Of a stretch of DNA of 64,000 bases, positions 1 through 8,325 are shown piece by piece. Both the position numbers and the translations under genes were made by a program. Where the stretch lies: assembly GCF_900013425.1 (NCBI RefSeq), contig NZ_FBXK01000005.1, positions 62,001 to 126,000 of the forward strand, in the 5' to 3' direction. The notes under the pieces were generated by a model that was not told where the DNA came from, searched no databases, and worked only from the letters and a program-made list of their open reading frames with translations. Every line of letters begins with the position of its first letter. The stretch's first letter is position 1. This DNA comes from Sphingobium sp. Z007 (GTDB lineage: Bacteria; Pseudomonadota; Alphaproteobacteria; Sphingomonadales; Sphingomonadaceae).

Positions 1-1
1 C

Positions 2-937
2 AAGGAAGTGCAGCCGGTGGTGTTCTGCGGTCTTTTCCCGGTCGATGCCAACGACTTCGACAAGCTGCGCGATTCGATCAGCAAGCTGCGCCTGAACGAT
101 GCCAGCTTCTCCTTCGAAATGGAGAGCAGCGCGGCGCTGGGCTTCGGCTTCCGCTGCGGGTTCCTGGGCCTCCTCCATCTGGAGATCATCCAGGAGCGGC
201 TGACGCGCGAATATGACCTCGACCTCATCACAACCGCGCCGTCGGTGGTCTATAAGATCCAGTTGACCTATGGCGCGGGCGAGATCGAACTGCACAATCC
301 CGCCGACATGCCCGACCCGACCAAGATCGCCGAGATCGAGGAACCATGGATCGAGGCGATCATCTATTGCCCGGACGAATATCTCGGCTCCATCCTGAAA
401 CTTTGCCAGGACCGTCGCGGCATCCAGAAGAACCTGACCTATGTCGGCGGCCGCGCGCAAGTGACCTATGAACTGCCGCTCAACGAAGTCGTGTTTGACT
501 TTTACGATCGCCTGAAGTCGATCAGCCGCGGCTACGCCAGCTTCGATTACCACCAGATCGGCTATCGCGAGGGCGACCTGGTCAAGATGAGCATCATGGT
601 CAATTCCGAACCCGTCGATGCGCTGAGCATGATCGTCCATCGCGGCACCGCGGAATCGCGCGGCCGCGGCATGTGCGAGCGGTTGAAGGACCTGATCCCC
701 CGCCACCTGTTCAAGATTCCGATCCAGGCGGCGATCGGCGGCAAGGTGATCGCGCGCGAGACGATCGCGGCGATGCGCAAGGATGTGACCGCCAAATGCT
801 ATGGCGGCGACATCAGCCGCAAGAAGAAGCTGCTCGACAAGCAGAAGGAAGGCAAGAAGCGGATGCGCGAATATGGCTCAGTCCAGATTCCGCAGGAAGC
901 CTTCATCGCCGCGCTGCGCATGGGCGACGAAAGCTGA
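2..937 (+). CDS. lepA: Elongation factor 4 (LepA), C-terminal part
   Basis: This is a ribosome-associated translational GTPase that back-translocates or remodels stalled ribosomes. Only the last ~310 of about 600 residues are present; the GTPase domain lies before the window. The frame is open from base 2, so the GTG at 8 is an internal valine codon and not a start. Visible are the EF-G-like domain with [19 protein letters not shown] and the LepA-specific C-terminal domain ending in a lysine-rich stretch ([19 protein letters not shown]) followed by [13 protein letters not shown]. The family assignment is secure. The next gene starts 4 bp after the stop, so the two may be co-transcribed. Confidence 0.97.
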   Translation, partial: KEVQPVVFCGLFPVDANDFDKLRDSISKLRLNDASFSFEMESSAALGFGFRCGFLGLLHLEIIQERLTREYDLDLITTAPSVVYKIQLTYGAGEIELHNPADMPDPTKIAEIEEPWIEAIIYCPDEYLGSILKLCQDRRGIQKNLTYVGGRAQVTYELPLNEVVFDFYDRLKSISRGYASFDYHQIGYREGDLVKMSIMVNSEPVDALSMIVHRGTAESRGRGMCERLKDLIPRHLFKIPIQAAIGGKVIARETIAAMRKDVTAKCYGGDISRKKKLLDKQKEGKKRMREYGSVQIPQEAFIAALRMGDES

Positions 938-941
938 TCCG

Positions 942-1418
942 ATGAGCGACCGCTACGCAGAGCTTGCGGGGCAGGTCGCACGGATAGAGCGGGCGGCGGC
1001 GTTTCTGGCCAATGGCATGTCGCTGAGCCTGTGCCCGGACGCGGCGGGGCGACGGCGCAACGCCATGCCCGCCAAGCTGATCGGCAACGGCCTGCGCGAA
1101 CTGGACCTGTTCCTGACCGACCTGATCGTGGAAGCGGGCCGGGTGCACCGGCTGGGCGCGGCGGCGGGGGGCGACCCCGGCGTCCATCCGGGCCGCCGTA
1201 TCTATAGCGCGGCCGAAGCGTGGCGGCGGACCGGGCCGCAACTGGGGCTGGCGGTCGAAGCGCGCGCGCGGCTGCGCGCCATGCGTGCGGCGCAGAACCG
1301 CCATTGTTTCGGACGCCTGCGAGGCGAGGGTGCGGAGGCCGCAATGCAGCGCGCCTGCGCCGATTATGCGCGGCTGGCGGGAGAAGTGTTGACGGCGGTC
1401 AGGGTGCGCGCGGGGTAA
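942..1418 (+). CDS. Hypothetical protein, 158 aa
   Basis: I do not recognise the family. The start ATG at 942 lies 4 bp after the lepA stop, and a start further upstream would overlap lepA heavily. The protein is rich in Arg and Ala and looks helical and soluble, with no signal peptide or membrane segment. The sequence has paired motifs such as NGLRELDLFLTDLIVEAGRVH. Third-position GC is high, as in neighbouring genes, which supports coding. Its close spacing to lepA suggests a shared transcript, but no function can be assigned. Confidence 0.6.
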   Translation: MSDRYAELAGQVARIERAAAFLANGMSLSLCPDAAGRRRNAMPAKLIGNGLRELDLFLTDLIVEAGRVHRLGAAAGGDPGVHPGRRIYSAAEAWRRTGPQLGLAVEARARLRAMRAAQNRHCFGRLRGEGAEAAMQRACADYARLAGEVLTAVRVRAG

Positions 1419-1579
1419 AGCTGGAAATAATGCCATGCAGAACAGCGACATTGCGCTGGCCGGTTTGCGATCAACCGGCGCACCAGCTGGACCCGTGCTT
1501 TGGGTGCGATGGCGGACTGGCCGGTTGACGGATTGGCCGGGCCGTGGTCAAGTCGGTCGCCTGTAGCGACGGAGGCGGC

Positions 1580-1966
1580 GTGAGCGATACCTGGTTGTAT
1601 GACGAGCATCCCGCCATGTTTCGGGCGCATCCTTTTCTGTTCCTGCTGCTGCTGGTGTCGGTGGTCGGCATCGTCGCGATTGCGATCTGGTGGGTGCTGC
1701 ACAAGGGCGAACGGCTGGCACTGAGCGAGCGGGACGTGCTGTTGGAGCGTGGGCTGCTGGCCAAGCAGCGGACGGAGATCGCTTTGTCCTCCATCCGGTC
1801 GGTGCGCATCACCCAGAGCCTGGGCCAGCGTATCTTCGGCGTCGGCCATGTCGAGCTGTTCAGCGCCGGGGACATCGCCGAAATAGCGATCAAGAACATG
1901 CCGCGGCCCGACCGCATCCGTGCGATCGCCGCGGCGCGCAACGTCGATCTGCTGCCGCAACGATAG
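1580..1966 (+). CDS. PH-domain (bPH2-type) membrane protein
   Basis: A 128-residue protein with an N-terminal cytoplasmic stub, one strongly hydrophobic segment (FLFLLLLVSVVGIVAIAIWW) and a C-terminal bacterial PH domain of the YdbS/bPH2 kind. The pattern LSERDVLLERGLLAKQRTEIALSSIRSV, broken here into LLERGLLAKQRTEIAL and the following strand, is typical of these domains, as is the IFGVGHVELFSAG strand. I chose the GTG at 1580 because GGAGG sits at 1571-1575, a good ribosome-binding distance. An ATG in the same frame at 1544 has no such site. Function of such proteins is generally unknown; a role at the membrane is inferred. Confidence 0.75.
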   Translation: MSDTWLYDEHPAMFRAHPFLFLLLLVSVVGIVAIAIWWVLHKGERLALSERDVLLERGLLAKQRTEIALSSIRSVRITQSLGQRIFGVGHVELFSAGDIAEIAIKNMPRPDRIRAIAAARNVDLLPQR

Positions 1967-1984
1967 ACTATTTCGTCCAGCCCC

Positions 1985-2014
1985 TTGACTTGAGCCGATA
2001 TATTTCAACGATAG
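1985..2014 (+). promoter_or_regulatory. Possible sigma-70-type promoter
   Basis: A TTGACT hexamer at 1985-1990 precedes an AT-richer stretch and a CGATAG at 2009-2014 with an 18-bp spacer. It lies in the intergenic region before the leader ORF and HNH-like gene. The -35 match is good and the -10 match is poor, so this is tentative. Confidence 0.3.
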
Positions 2015-2061
2015 GGTAACTAAAGAGAGGCCGTAAGAGCCTTAATTCGCAAGAGGACGCC

Positions 2062-2136
2062 ATGGCAGGAACGTCCGTTCACAAAAGGGTGAACGGCGGG
2101 ATAAGGGGTCGTCGTCCATGGTTGGCTTGCGCGTGA
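2062..2136 (+). CDS. Possible 24-aa leader peptide
   Basis: A short ORF starts at ATG 2062, eight bases after an AAGAGG ribosome-binding-like site, and encodes 24 mostly basic residues (begins MAGTSVHKRVNGG). Its TGA at 2134-2136 overlaps the ATG at 2136 of the HNH-like gene in a TGATG arrangement, the classic geometry for translational coupling. A perfect 8-bp inverted repeat (2075-2096) lies inside the ORF. It could be a regulatory leader or a chance ORF. Confidence 0.35.
   Translation: MAGTSVHKRVNGGIRGRRPWLACA
2075..2096 (+). promoter_or_regulatory. Stem-loop in leader of HNH-like gene
   Basis: CCGTTCAC at 2075-2082 and GTGAACGG at 2089-2096 form a perfect 8-bp stem around the loop AAAAGG. 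There is no T-run after it, so it is not a standard intrinsic terminator. It could be an operator or an mRNA hairpin. Confidence 0.45.
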
Positions 2137-2819
2137 TGCCATCGTTGCCGGATTTGACGGCCGAGCAGCGGGCCGAAATCCGCCACGCCTGCGGCTTTGC
2201 CTGCGTGCGCTGCGGCGTCACCATCTATCGCTATCTGGGGCTGCCGGACGGGCCGGGGGCGACGTTGCTGTGCCCGACCTGCCACGGGCTGGTGGAGGAG
2301 GGGCGGTTGACCGCGACGCAGGTGCACAGCTTCCATGCCAATCCGGTGGTGCGCCAGCGGCATTTCGCGCGCGACCGGCTGCCCTTTTCGGCCGAACTGC
2401 CACAGCTGATCGTGGGCGGATCGCGGCTGCTGCGCGACACGCCGATCCCGATCACGCTGGAGGGCGAGCCGATCCTGATGTTCGCGCCGCCGCGCCGGAC
2501 CAATGGCGCGACGCGGATCAGCGTGCGGTTGGGCTCGCCCGACGGCGTGGCGACGCAGATCATCGACGGCAATGAATGGAAGCCGACCGATGGCAGCTGG
2601 CATTTCCTGCTGCGCGGCGACCGCTACAGCATGATGGCGGCGCGGGGCGATGGCCTGGCGGTACTACGCATCGTTGCGCGCAACCGGATCGCGGTGGAGC
2701 ATCTGCGCACGACGATCAACGGCCGCCGGCTGGAGGTGACACCCGACTGGCTGGAGATTGACGGCAAGCGCCATGTCGACCGGATCGGCAGCGGGACGCT
2801 GATCGGGATCGAGCTTTAG
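2136..2819 (+). CDS. HNH-endonuclease-like protein with CxxC zinc knuckles
   Basis: A 227-aa protein. Its N-terminal region has CGFACVRCG followed by LLCPTCHGLVEEGRL, two cysteine pairs plus a histidine arranged as in zinc-binding HNH-nuclease relatives. The rest (residues ~75-227) is a beta-rich region I cannot assign. An in-frame ATG at 2118 would add six residues; I prefer 2136 because it overlaps the stop of a short leader ORF as TGATG, but this is not certain. The catalytic HNH histidine and asparagine are not obvious, so nuclease activity is only a family-level guess. The 3' end overlaps the convergent gene by 4 bp. Confidence 0.6.
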   Translation: MPSLPDLTAEQRAEIRHACGFACVRCGVTIYRYLGLPDGPGATLLCPTCHGLVEEGRLTATQVHSFHANPVVRQRHFARDRLPFSAELPQLIVGGSRLLRDTPIPITLEGEPILMFAPPRRTNGATRISVRLGSPDGVATQIIDGNEWKPTDGSWHFLLRGDRYSMMAARGDGLAVLRIVARNRIAVEHLRTTINGRRLEVTPDWLEIDGKRHVDRIGSGTLIGIEL

Positions 2820-3355
2820 GGTCCAGCCTGCGGTTTCGGACGGGGACGGAAGTCCAGCGCAACCGGGCGCATAACGCCGTCGGCGCGGACCCGGACGCGG
2901 ACCAGTCCTTGCAGGCGTGGGTCGGCCAGCTTGGCGGACAGGGCGAGCGCCTGCGCCTGCGAGGCGTAGAAGATGCCGCTTTCCAGCCCCCGGACTGCCT
3001 GTCGCGCGCCCAATGTCGCGCGAAGGATGATGGCGCAATCTTTTGCTTCATCCTGCACCTGCGCGGCGGGGCGGACCATTTGGAGGTTGGGCGCGGCACC
3101 GGTTACGCACAGGGCGCTGGCATAAGCGGGATCGACCCGGCTCTCCCCCTGCCGTAACGGCGCGGTGGGCCAGGCGTAGCGATATTGCACATAATGGCCG
3201 CGCAGCAGGTCGCGCGGGTCATAGCCCTCGATCGGGATCAGCCAGTCCTCTCCTTGCTGCGCCTGCCGGTGGATCATAGCCCAGCTTGCGGCCAGCGCCG
3301 CGAGCGGTAGCAGCAGGGCGGCGGCGAGGAACAGGCGGTGGCGGGTTGGCGTCAT
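2816..3355 (-). CDS. GDYXXLXY-domain protein
   Basis: This 179-aa protein has an N-terminal membrane anchor (residues ~8-27) and then a domain with the motif GHYVQYRY at residues 53-60. That matches the GDYXXLXY family signature with His in place of Asp. Family members almost always sit beside a DUF2157 membrane protein, as here: its ATG overlaps the upstream DUF2157 stop by 4 bp (ATGA), implying translational coupling. The biochemical function is unknown. A periplasmic location of the domain is inferred from the single N-terminal anchor. Confidence 0.8.
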   Translation of the reverse strand: MTPTRHRLFLAAALLLPLAALAASWAMIHRQAQQGEDWLIPIEGYDPRDLLRGHYVQYRYAWPTAPLRQGESRVDPAYASALCVTGAAPNLQMVRPAAQVQDEAKDCAIILRATLGARQAVRGLESGIFYASQAQALALSAKLADPRLQGLVRVRVRADGVMRPVALDFRPRPKPQAGP

Positions 3356-4524
3356 GTACCCTCTCCGCGCGCGGAATTGTAGCGGCGTGGGGCGTAGCGG
3401 CGGGAAAGGCGGATCGTGGCCCAGGCGACGGCCATCGCGAACAGGCCCGACAGGATCAGCCCCACGCCGCTGCCCAGCAAATCGTCATTCAGTTCGAAGC
3501 TAAGAATGATGATACGCAGCGCGACCAGCGCGACGGCGGTCTGGAAGATGCGCCGCCAATGGGCATGGATCGCCGCGGCGGCAACCGCGCCCCAAAGCGC
3601 AAGGAAGAACAGGCTGGCGATCCAGGCGCGGGCGGTGCCGTGCAGGTCGGGCAGGAGTGCCTGGCCCAGATGCAGCACGGCCGCGACCAGCAGCAGCGCC
3701 GCGGTCGCCCGGCCCGACGCGGTGCGCCGGGCATAAGCGATCGCCGCGGCGGCGCAGAGCAGGGCAAGGCTGTGGATCGTGGCGCTGCCGGGCAGGACCG
3801 CGCTGTCGCTGTCCCAGCCGCGCAGCAGCAGGATGATGCTGACGCCCGCGAAGATCGTCGCGACGGCCATCTGCTCGATCAGCCGCCAGAAAGCGGGCCG
3901 ATCGCTCCTGCGGCGCATCAGGGCGGCTGCGCCGGCGACCAGGATCGGCGGGCAGGCGATCAGTCCCCAATAGAGCGATGGATAGGGTGGATCGGTCCGC
4001 CCGAATGCCCGCATAAGATGGCCGTGGTCGTCAGCGTGCGCCCATAGCGTGCCGATTAGCCCCGCCATCCAAAGCCCCGCCACCGGCCATCCGCGCCCGA
4101 ACAGCAGCAGCAGCGGCGAAAAGAGCAGCAGCCAGGCGCGAAGCGGCTGCCATAGCGGCGAACTGGTCTGATAGACCTGCCCCAGATGGCCGAAAAAGGT
4201 GAGGCCCAGCACCGCCGCGACGAAAAGCAGCGCGTCGCTGACTTGTGGGTTCAGGTCGCCCCTGGGCAACCGCCAGCCAATCCATGCGGCGAGCGCGGCC
4301 ATCATCGCGGCATGGATCGTCAGCCGCGCCGTGCCGGGAATCGCGTCCCAATTGGCGGCGACGATCGACACCAGCCCTAGCCCGATCGTCAGCGCGCCGA
4401 GGCCAACGATCGCCCAGACGCCGATCGGCCGGCTATGCGCGGCTTCCCACGCGCCGATCGCGCTGGCGGTATCGGCATCGATCAGCCCCGCCGCCTGCCA
4501 CGCCCTGAGTTTCCGTTTCGACAT
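3352..4524 (-). CDS. DUF2157 multi-spanning membrane protein
   Basis: A 390-aa protein with a short soluble N-terminus (WQAAGLIDADTASAIGAWEA, the conserved DUF2157 start) and about ten hydrophobic segments from residue ~35 on. It is the first gene of a two-gene operon with the GDYXXLXY partner downstream. The family is widespread and uncharacterised; the pair probably forms an inner-membrane complex, but this is inference from constant co-occurrence. The C-terminus has a basic tail (RLSRRYAPRRYN). Confidence 0.82.
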   Translation of the reverse strand: MSKRKLRAWQAAGLIDADTASAIGAWEAAHSRPIGVWAIVGLGALTIGLGLVSIVAANWDAIPGTARLTIHAAMMAALAAWIGWRLPRGDLNPQVSDALLFVAAVLGLTFFGHLGQVYQTSSPLWQPLRAWLLLFSPLLLLFGRGWPVAGLWMAGLIGTLWAHADDHGHLMRAFGRTDPPYPSLYWGLIACPPILVAGAAALMRRRSDRPAFWRLIEQMAVATIFAGVSIILLLRGWDSDSAVLPGSATIHSLALLCAAAAIAYARRTASGRATAALLLVAAVLHLGQALLPDLHGTARAWIASLFFLALWGAVAAAAIHAHWRRIFQTAVALVALRIIILSFELNDDLLGSGVGLILSGLFAMAVAWATIRLSRRYAPRRYNSARGEGT

Positions 4525-4634
4525 GGCCGGGAGAGTAATGCGGCTGGCGCGGAGGGCAATGGGGTTGTGGGGTAGGTGGCGGTGAGGTGGTTGTCGCTGT
4601 CCGTGAGCACTTTAAGCGCGAGCATAAACCAAGC

Positions 4635-4665
4635 GTCGTGATTGCTTCGCTACGCTCGCAATGAG
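4635..4665. repeat. Short palindromic repeat (ATTGC...GCAAT type)
   Basis: ATTGCTTCGCTACGCTCGC followed by AATGA contains short inverted arms (ATTGC/GCAAT) around a GC core. The sequence resembles a motif repeated in many bacterial genomes (CATTGCGAGCGTAGCGAAG on the other strand). Only one copy was found in this window. Confidence 0.5.
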
Positions 4666-4704
4666 GAAATTTATATCGTCGGGCTGCGACCAGAAGCGGC
4701 CATG

Positions 4705-4828
4705 TTCCCCATCCCGCTGGCGGGAGGGGGCTAGGGGATGGGCGCGACGCCGCGACAGCCCACCCCGCTCCGACTAACGCGCTCCGCGCGTAAGTCTCGC
4801 TGCCCCTCCCGCGAGCGGGAGGGGAGTG
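4705..4828. repeat. Dispersed ~120-bp repeat, copy 1
   Basis: Near-identical to 26613-26736. It begins near CTGGCGGGAGGGGGCTAGG, contains GCGACGCC, CCCACCCCGCT and CGACTAACGCGCT, and ends with CCCTCCCGCGAGCGGGAGGG, itself an inverted repeat. The two ends are roughly complementary, so the element could fold. It carries no plausible gene, and its size and palindromic end suggest a non-autonomous mobile or REP-like element. Confidence 0.75.
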
Positions 4829-4856
4829 TCCCCTTTCGACCCAAACTCGCCTCGCC

Positions 4857-5330
4857 TCACGGGATCACCAACTCCATCCCCGCCTTCACCCGGTCGAGCG
4901 CCAGGAAGCTGCGGAAGCTGGCGATGCAATCCGTGTCCGATAGCAAGCGGCGGGTGGTCGTATCGTAATGGCGCATGTCGGGCGACACGATCAGCAGGAT
5001 GAAGCTGCATCCGCCCGTCACATAATAGCATTGCTGCACCGCCGGATCGGTGCGGAACAGCGCCTTGGCGCGGTCGACCGTGGCGGAGCGTTCGTCGGTC
5101 AGATGGACTTCCACGATCGCGGTGATGTCCAGGCTCACCGCGTCGGGATCGACGATCGCGGCGTTGCGGGCAATGATCCCGTCTTTTTCCATGGCGGCGA
5201 TGCGGCGCTGCACCGCCGCGGTCGACAGGTTCACCGCCTGCGCAATGGCGCGCTGGGGCGTGCGGTTGTCCCGCTGGATGATTCGCAGGATCTCGCGGTC
5301 GAACGGGTCGGGTGAGCGAAGATCGGGCAT
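4857..5330 (-). CDS. Lrp/AsnC-family transcriptional regulator
   Basis: A 157-aa regulator with an N-terminal winged HTH (residues ~8-60; LSTAAVQRRIAAMEKDGII is the recognition region) and a C-terminal RAM/AsnC ligand-binding domain (VEVHLTDERSATVDRAK, then GGCSFILLIVSPDM). Length and domain order are normal for the family, which senses amino acids. It is divergent from the DMT transporter at 5435 with a 104-bp shared promoter region, so it probably controls that exporter. The ligand is not predictable from sequence. Confidence 0.92.
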   Translation of the reverse strand: MPDLRSPDPFDREILRIIQRDNRTPQRAIAQAVNLSTAAVQRRIAAMEKDGIIARNAAIVDPDAVSLDITAIVEVHLTDERSATVDRAKALFRTDPAVQQCYYVTGGCSFILLIVSPDMRHYDTTTRRLLSDTDCIASFRSFLALDRVKAGMELVIP

Positions 5331-5434
5331 AAGCGAGTAATTGTTGCATTTGTAGGACCGATCAAGAGCATTTTTCCCGCTCCTATGATGATATTATTCG
5401 GGACGGACAAACAGTAGGGCGGCAAAGACTGACG

Positions 5435-6394
5435 ATGATGACCAAGGGATCAGGCGGGACGATGCTGGCGGGCATTGCGTGCGGCGTGGGCGCGGGGGCG
5501 CTGTGGGGCCTGGTGTTCGTAGCGCCCGAAGTGGTGCGCGGCTTCACCCCGTTGCAGCAGGCGGTCGGCCGCTATCTGGCCTATGGCGCGTTGTCGATGA
5601 TCCTGATCGCGCCGCGCTGGCGGATACTGGCCGCGCGGATGACGCCGCGCATAATGTGGGCGTTGGCCTGGCTCGCGCTGGCGGGCAACCTCTTCTACTA
5701 TATGCTGCTAGCGAGCGCGGTGCAGATGGGCGGCATCGCCATGACCTCGCTGGTGATCGGCTTCTTGCCGGTGGCGGTGACGATCGTCGGCAGTCGGGAG
5801 GCCGGCGCGGTGCCGCTACGCCAGCTCGCGCCCTCTCTGCTGCTGTGCGTCGCGGGCGCGCTGTGCATCGGCTGGCAGGCGGTGGTGATGCCTGGACCGG
5901 GGCCGGTCGCGACGCGGCTGCTGGGCTTTGCCTGTGCGGTCGGGGCGCTGATATCCTGGACGGCCTTCGCCATCGGCAATAATCAATGGCTGCGGCGGCA
6001 GGGCGATATGCCGGCGCAGGACTGGAACCTGCTGATCGGCCTGGCGACCGGGTGTCAAGCGCTGCTGTTCCTGCCGGTCGTGTTGTGGCTGGGCCTGGGG
6101 CGGCATGACGCGGCCGCGTGGACGCAGTTTTTAACTGTCTCGATCGCTGTCGCACTGCTGGCCTCAATCTTCGGCAATGCGCTGTGGAACCGGGCGAGCC
6201 GGCTGTTGCCGCTGACCATGGTGGGGCAGATGATCCTGTTTGAAACCGCCTTTGCGCTGCTCTACGGCTTTGCGTGGGAAGCGCGTTGGCCGACCGGGCT
6301 GGAAAGCGCGGCGTTCCTGCTGGTGGTGCTGAGTGTCGTCAGTTGCATAGCGGTGCATCGTCGGCCGGTGGCAGGACTCGTCACAACCGCCTGA
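5435..6394 (+). CDS. EamA/DMT-family transporter
   Basis: A 319-aa inner-membrane protein with about ten hydrophobic segments in two repeated EamA halves (residues ~10-145 and ~160-305). Family members export amino acids or other small metabolites. GALWGLVFVAPEVVRGFTP near the N-terminus is characteristic. The start at 5435 has a second ATG just after it, so it could begin one residue later. It is divergent from an Lrp-type regulator, the usual arrangement for an amino-acid exporter induced by its substrate; the specific substrate is unknown. Confidence 0.88.
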   Translation: MMTKGSGGTMLAGIACGVGAGALWGLVFVAPEVVRGFTPLQQAVGRYLAYGALSMILIAPRWRILAARMTPRIMWALAWLALAGNLFYYMLLASAVQMGGIAMTSLVIGFLPVAVTIVGSREAGAVPLRQLAPSLLLCVAGALCIGWQAVVMPGPGPVATRLLGFACAVGALISWTAFAIGNNQWLRRQGDMPAQDWNLLIGLATGCQALLFLPVVLWLGLGRHDAAAWTQFLTVSIAVALLASIFGNALWNRASRLLPLTMVGQMILFETAFALLYGFAWEARWPTGLESAAFLLVVLSVVSCIAVHRRPVAGLVTTA

Positions 6395-6438
6395 TTGCGC
6401 GCTTTCCCCTTTGACGGATTCGCTATAGGGCGCTTTGC

Positions 6439-6825
6439 ATGACCAATATGTTTCTTGTGATGGGCGGGGGCGCCGTGGGCGCCGCCTTGCGCTATCAATT
6501 GGGGCGCTTCGCCGGGCAGATGGCCCCCGGTGCGGCCTGGCCCTGGGGTACTTTTGCTGCCAATCTGATCGGCGGGTTCGCCATGGGGCTGCTCGCTGGA
6601 TGGCTGGTGCGCGGCGGCGGCGTGTCGGGCGAACCGATCCGCCTGCTGCTGGGCGTCGGCGTGCTGGGCGGCTTCACCACCTTTTCCGCGTTCAGCCTGG
6701 AAACGATGTTGATGATCGAGCGCGGCGATGGGGCGCTGGCGCTCGGCTATGCGCTGGCGTCGGTGATCGGCGCGATCGTGGCGCTGGCCGTTGGCCTGAC
6801 CGTGATGCGGAGTGTTGCGGCATGA
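6439..6825 (+). CDS. crcB: Fluoride ion channel CrcB/Fluc
   Basis: A 128-aa protein with four hydrophobic segments, the size of a bacterial Fluc channel that works as a dual-topology dimer to expel fluoride. Diagnostic motifs are GAALRY (14-19), GTFAANLIGGF (37-47) and GGFTTFSAFSLE (77-88), the last holding the pore Phe/Ser/Thr residues. I found no fluoride riboswitch in the 44 bp before the start. The stop overlaps the next ATG (ATGA at 6822-6825), so it is translationally coupled to the pseudouridine synthase gene. Confidence 0.96.
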   Translation: MTNMFLVMGGGAVGAALRYQLGRFAGQMAPGAAWPWGTFAANLIGGFAMGLLAGWLVRGGGVSGEPIRLLLGVGVLGGFTTFSAFSLETMLMIERGDGALALGYALASVIGAIVALAVGLTVMRSVAA

Positions 6826-8279
6826 AGGGGCGTCCTCCCGCCAAGCCCGGCGCTGGCGCGACCGGCGGCAAAGGGCCGCGCGACGGCAAGCCTGCGAGCC
6901 GATCCGCCAGCGGCAAGCCTTCCGACAAGCGCTTCGGCGACAAGAAGCCCGGCGATAAAAAGCCCACTGACCGCAAGTTCGACCGGAAATCCGCCGACGG
7001 CAAGCCCGGCGCGCCCGGGCGCGCCCGTGGCGGCGCGAAGGCGGCGACCGCGCGCAAGGGGGAAGGCGGCAAACCCCCGTTCAAGCTCCGCGCCAAATCC
7101 GCCGCACCCGCCGCGGCCAAGGCTGCGCCAGCCGTAGCCAAGCCCGTTGCCGCCAAGAGCAGCGCCGGCAAGGGCGTCTCGCTCGATGTGCGCCAGTTCC
7201 GCGTGGCGGCCGATGATGACGGCATCCGCCTCGACCGCTGGTTTCAGCGGCATTTGCCCGATGTCGGCTTCAATATCGTGTCGCGCTGGTCGCGCACCGG
7301 CCAGTTGCGAGTCGATGGCGCGCGCGCCGCGCCGGGCGACCGCGTCGTCGAGGGGCAGACGATCCGCGTGCCCCCCGCCGAGGCCCGGCCCGATGTCCCT
7401 GAAAAGGCCAAGCGCGTCCGCGTCATCGACCTGACGCCCGACGAAATCGCCTATGTGCAGGAGATGGTGATCCATCGCGACGCGCAGGCCATCGTCATCA
7501 ACAAGCCCCCCGGCCTCGCCACGCAGGGCGGCACCAAGACCGACGAGCATGTCGACAAGCTGCTCGACGGTCTGTTGTTCGACGCCGAATCGCGGCCCAA
7601 GCTGGTCCACCGGCTGGACAAGGATACGTCGGGCGCGCTGCTGCTCGCCCGCAACAGTCGCGCCGCCGCGCATTTCGCCAAGGCCTTTTCCAGCCGCACC
7701 GCGCGCAAGGTGTATTGGGCGCTGGTGATCGGCGTGCCGTCGATCAACGACGGCATGATCGAACTGCCGCTCGCCAAGCAGCCGGGCACCGGTGGCGAGA
7801 AGATGCATGTGGATGAGGAAGAGGGGATGCCCGCCCGGACGCGCTATCGTGTGATCGAGCGCGCCGGCAACCGCGCCGCCTGGGTCGAACTGCAACCCTA
7901 TACCGGGCGCACGCACCAGTTGCGCGTCCATCTGGCGGCGATCGGCCATCCGATCGTGGGCGACGGCAAATATGGCGGGAAGGATAGCTTCCTGACCGGA
8001 TCGATCAGCCGCAAGATGCATCTGCATGCGCGGCGCATCCGGGTGGATCATCCCGATGGCGGACGGGTGGACGTGATGGCGGAACCGCCGACTCATTTCG
8101 CCAACAGCCTGGAGGATCTGGGTTTCGACCTTGCGCTAGGCGACATGCCGCTGGACGATGAGATCGACCGGACCCCGACGCGCGAGGACGAGAAGAAGTT
8201 CGCGCGCCAGCATGCCAAGCAGGTGCGCAAGGATCGCAAGGGCGAACGCCGGTCGCGGGGTGGCGGCCGCGGCGAATGA
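6822..8279 (+). CDS. rluC: RluA-family 23S rRNA pseudouridine synthase (RluC-like)
   Basis: The enzyme isomerises specific uridines of 23S rRNA to pseudouridine. The 485-aa product has a ~120-residue low-complexity N-terminal extension of Lys, Pro, Gly and Ala, then an S4 RNA-binding domain (about 122-180, DGIRLDRWFQRHLPD) and the catalytic RluA domain with HRLDKDTSG at 263-271, whose Asp is the catalytic nucleophile. GRTHQLRVHL follows. The C-terminal tail is very basic (KQVRKDRKGERRSRGG). The usual family length is 300-330, so both tails are unusual. The start overlaps the crcB stop. RluC rather than RluD is likely but not proven. Confidence 0.92.
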   Translation: MKGRPPAKPGAGATGGKGPRDGKPASRSASGKPSDKRFGDKKPGDKKPTDRKFDRKSADGKPGAPGRARGGAKAATARKGEGGKPPFKLRAKSAAPAAAKAAPAVAKPVAAKSSAGKGVSLDVRQFRVAADDDGIRLDRWFQRHLPDVGFNIVSRWSRTGQLRVDGARAAPGDRVVEGQTIRVPPAEARPDVPEKAKRVRVIDLTPDEIAYVQEMVIHRDAQAIVINKPPGLATQGGTKTDEHVDKLLDGLLFDAESRPKLVHRLDKDTSGALLLARNSRAAAHFAKAFSSRTARKVYWALVIGVPSINDGMIELPLAKQPGTGGEKMHVDEEEGMPARTRYRVIERAGNRAAWVELQPYTGRTHQLRVHLAAIGHPIVGDGKYGGKDSFLTGSISRKMHLHARRIRVDHPDGGRVDVMAEPPTHFANSLEDLGFDLALGDMPLDDEIDRTPTREDEKKFARQHAKQVRKDRKGERRSRGGGRGE

Positions 8280-8325
8280 CGCCGGGGGCGCCCTATCGCT
8301 GGACGCTGACTGGGGCGGACGGGGC

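Larger units (their letters stand above)
4525..4856. other. Intergenic stretch carrying two repeat elements
   Basis: I see no gene here. The region separates two leftward genes and contains a short inverted-repeat element (about 4635-4665) and a ~120-bp dispersed repeat (about 4705-4828) that recurs at 26.6 kb. Both are described separately. Confidence 0.7.

Noticed and set aside
6395..6438. Fluoride riboswitch before crcB
   Set aside because: The gap is only 44 bp and lacks the conserved fluoride-aptamer sequence.
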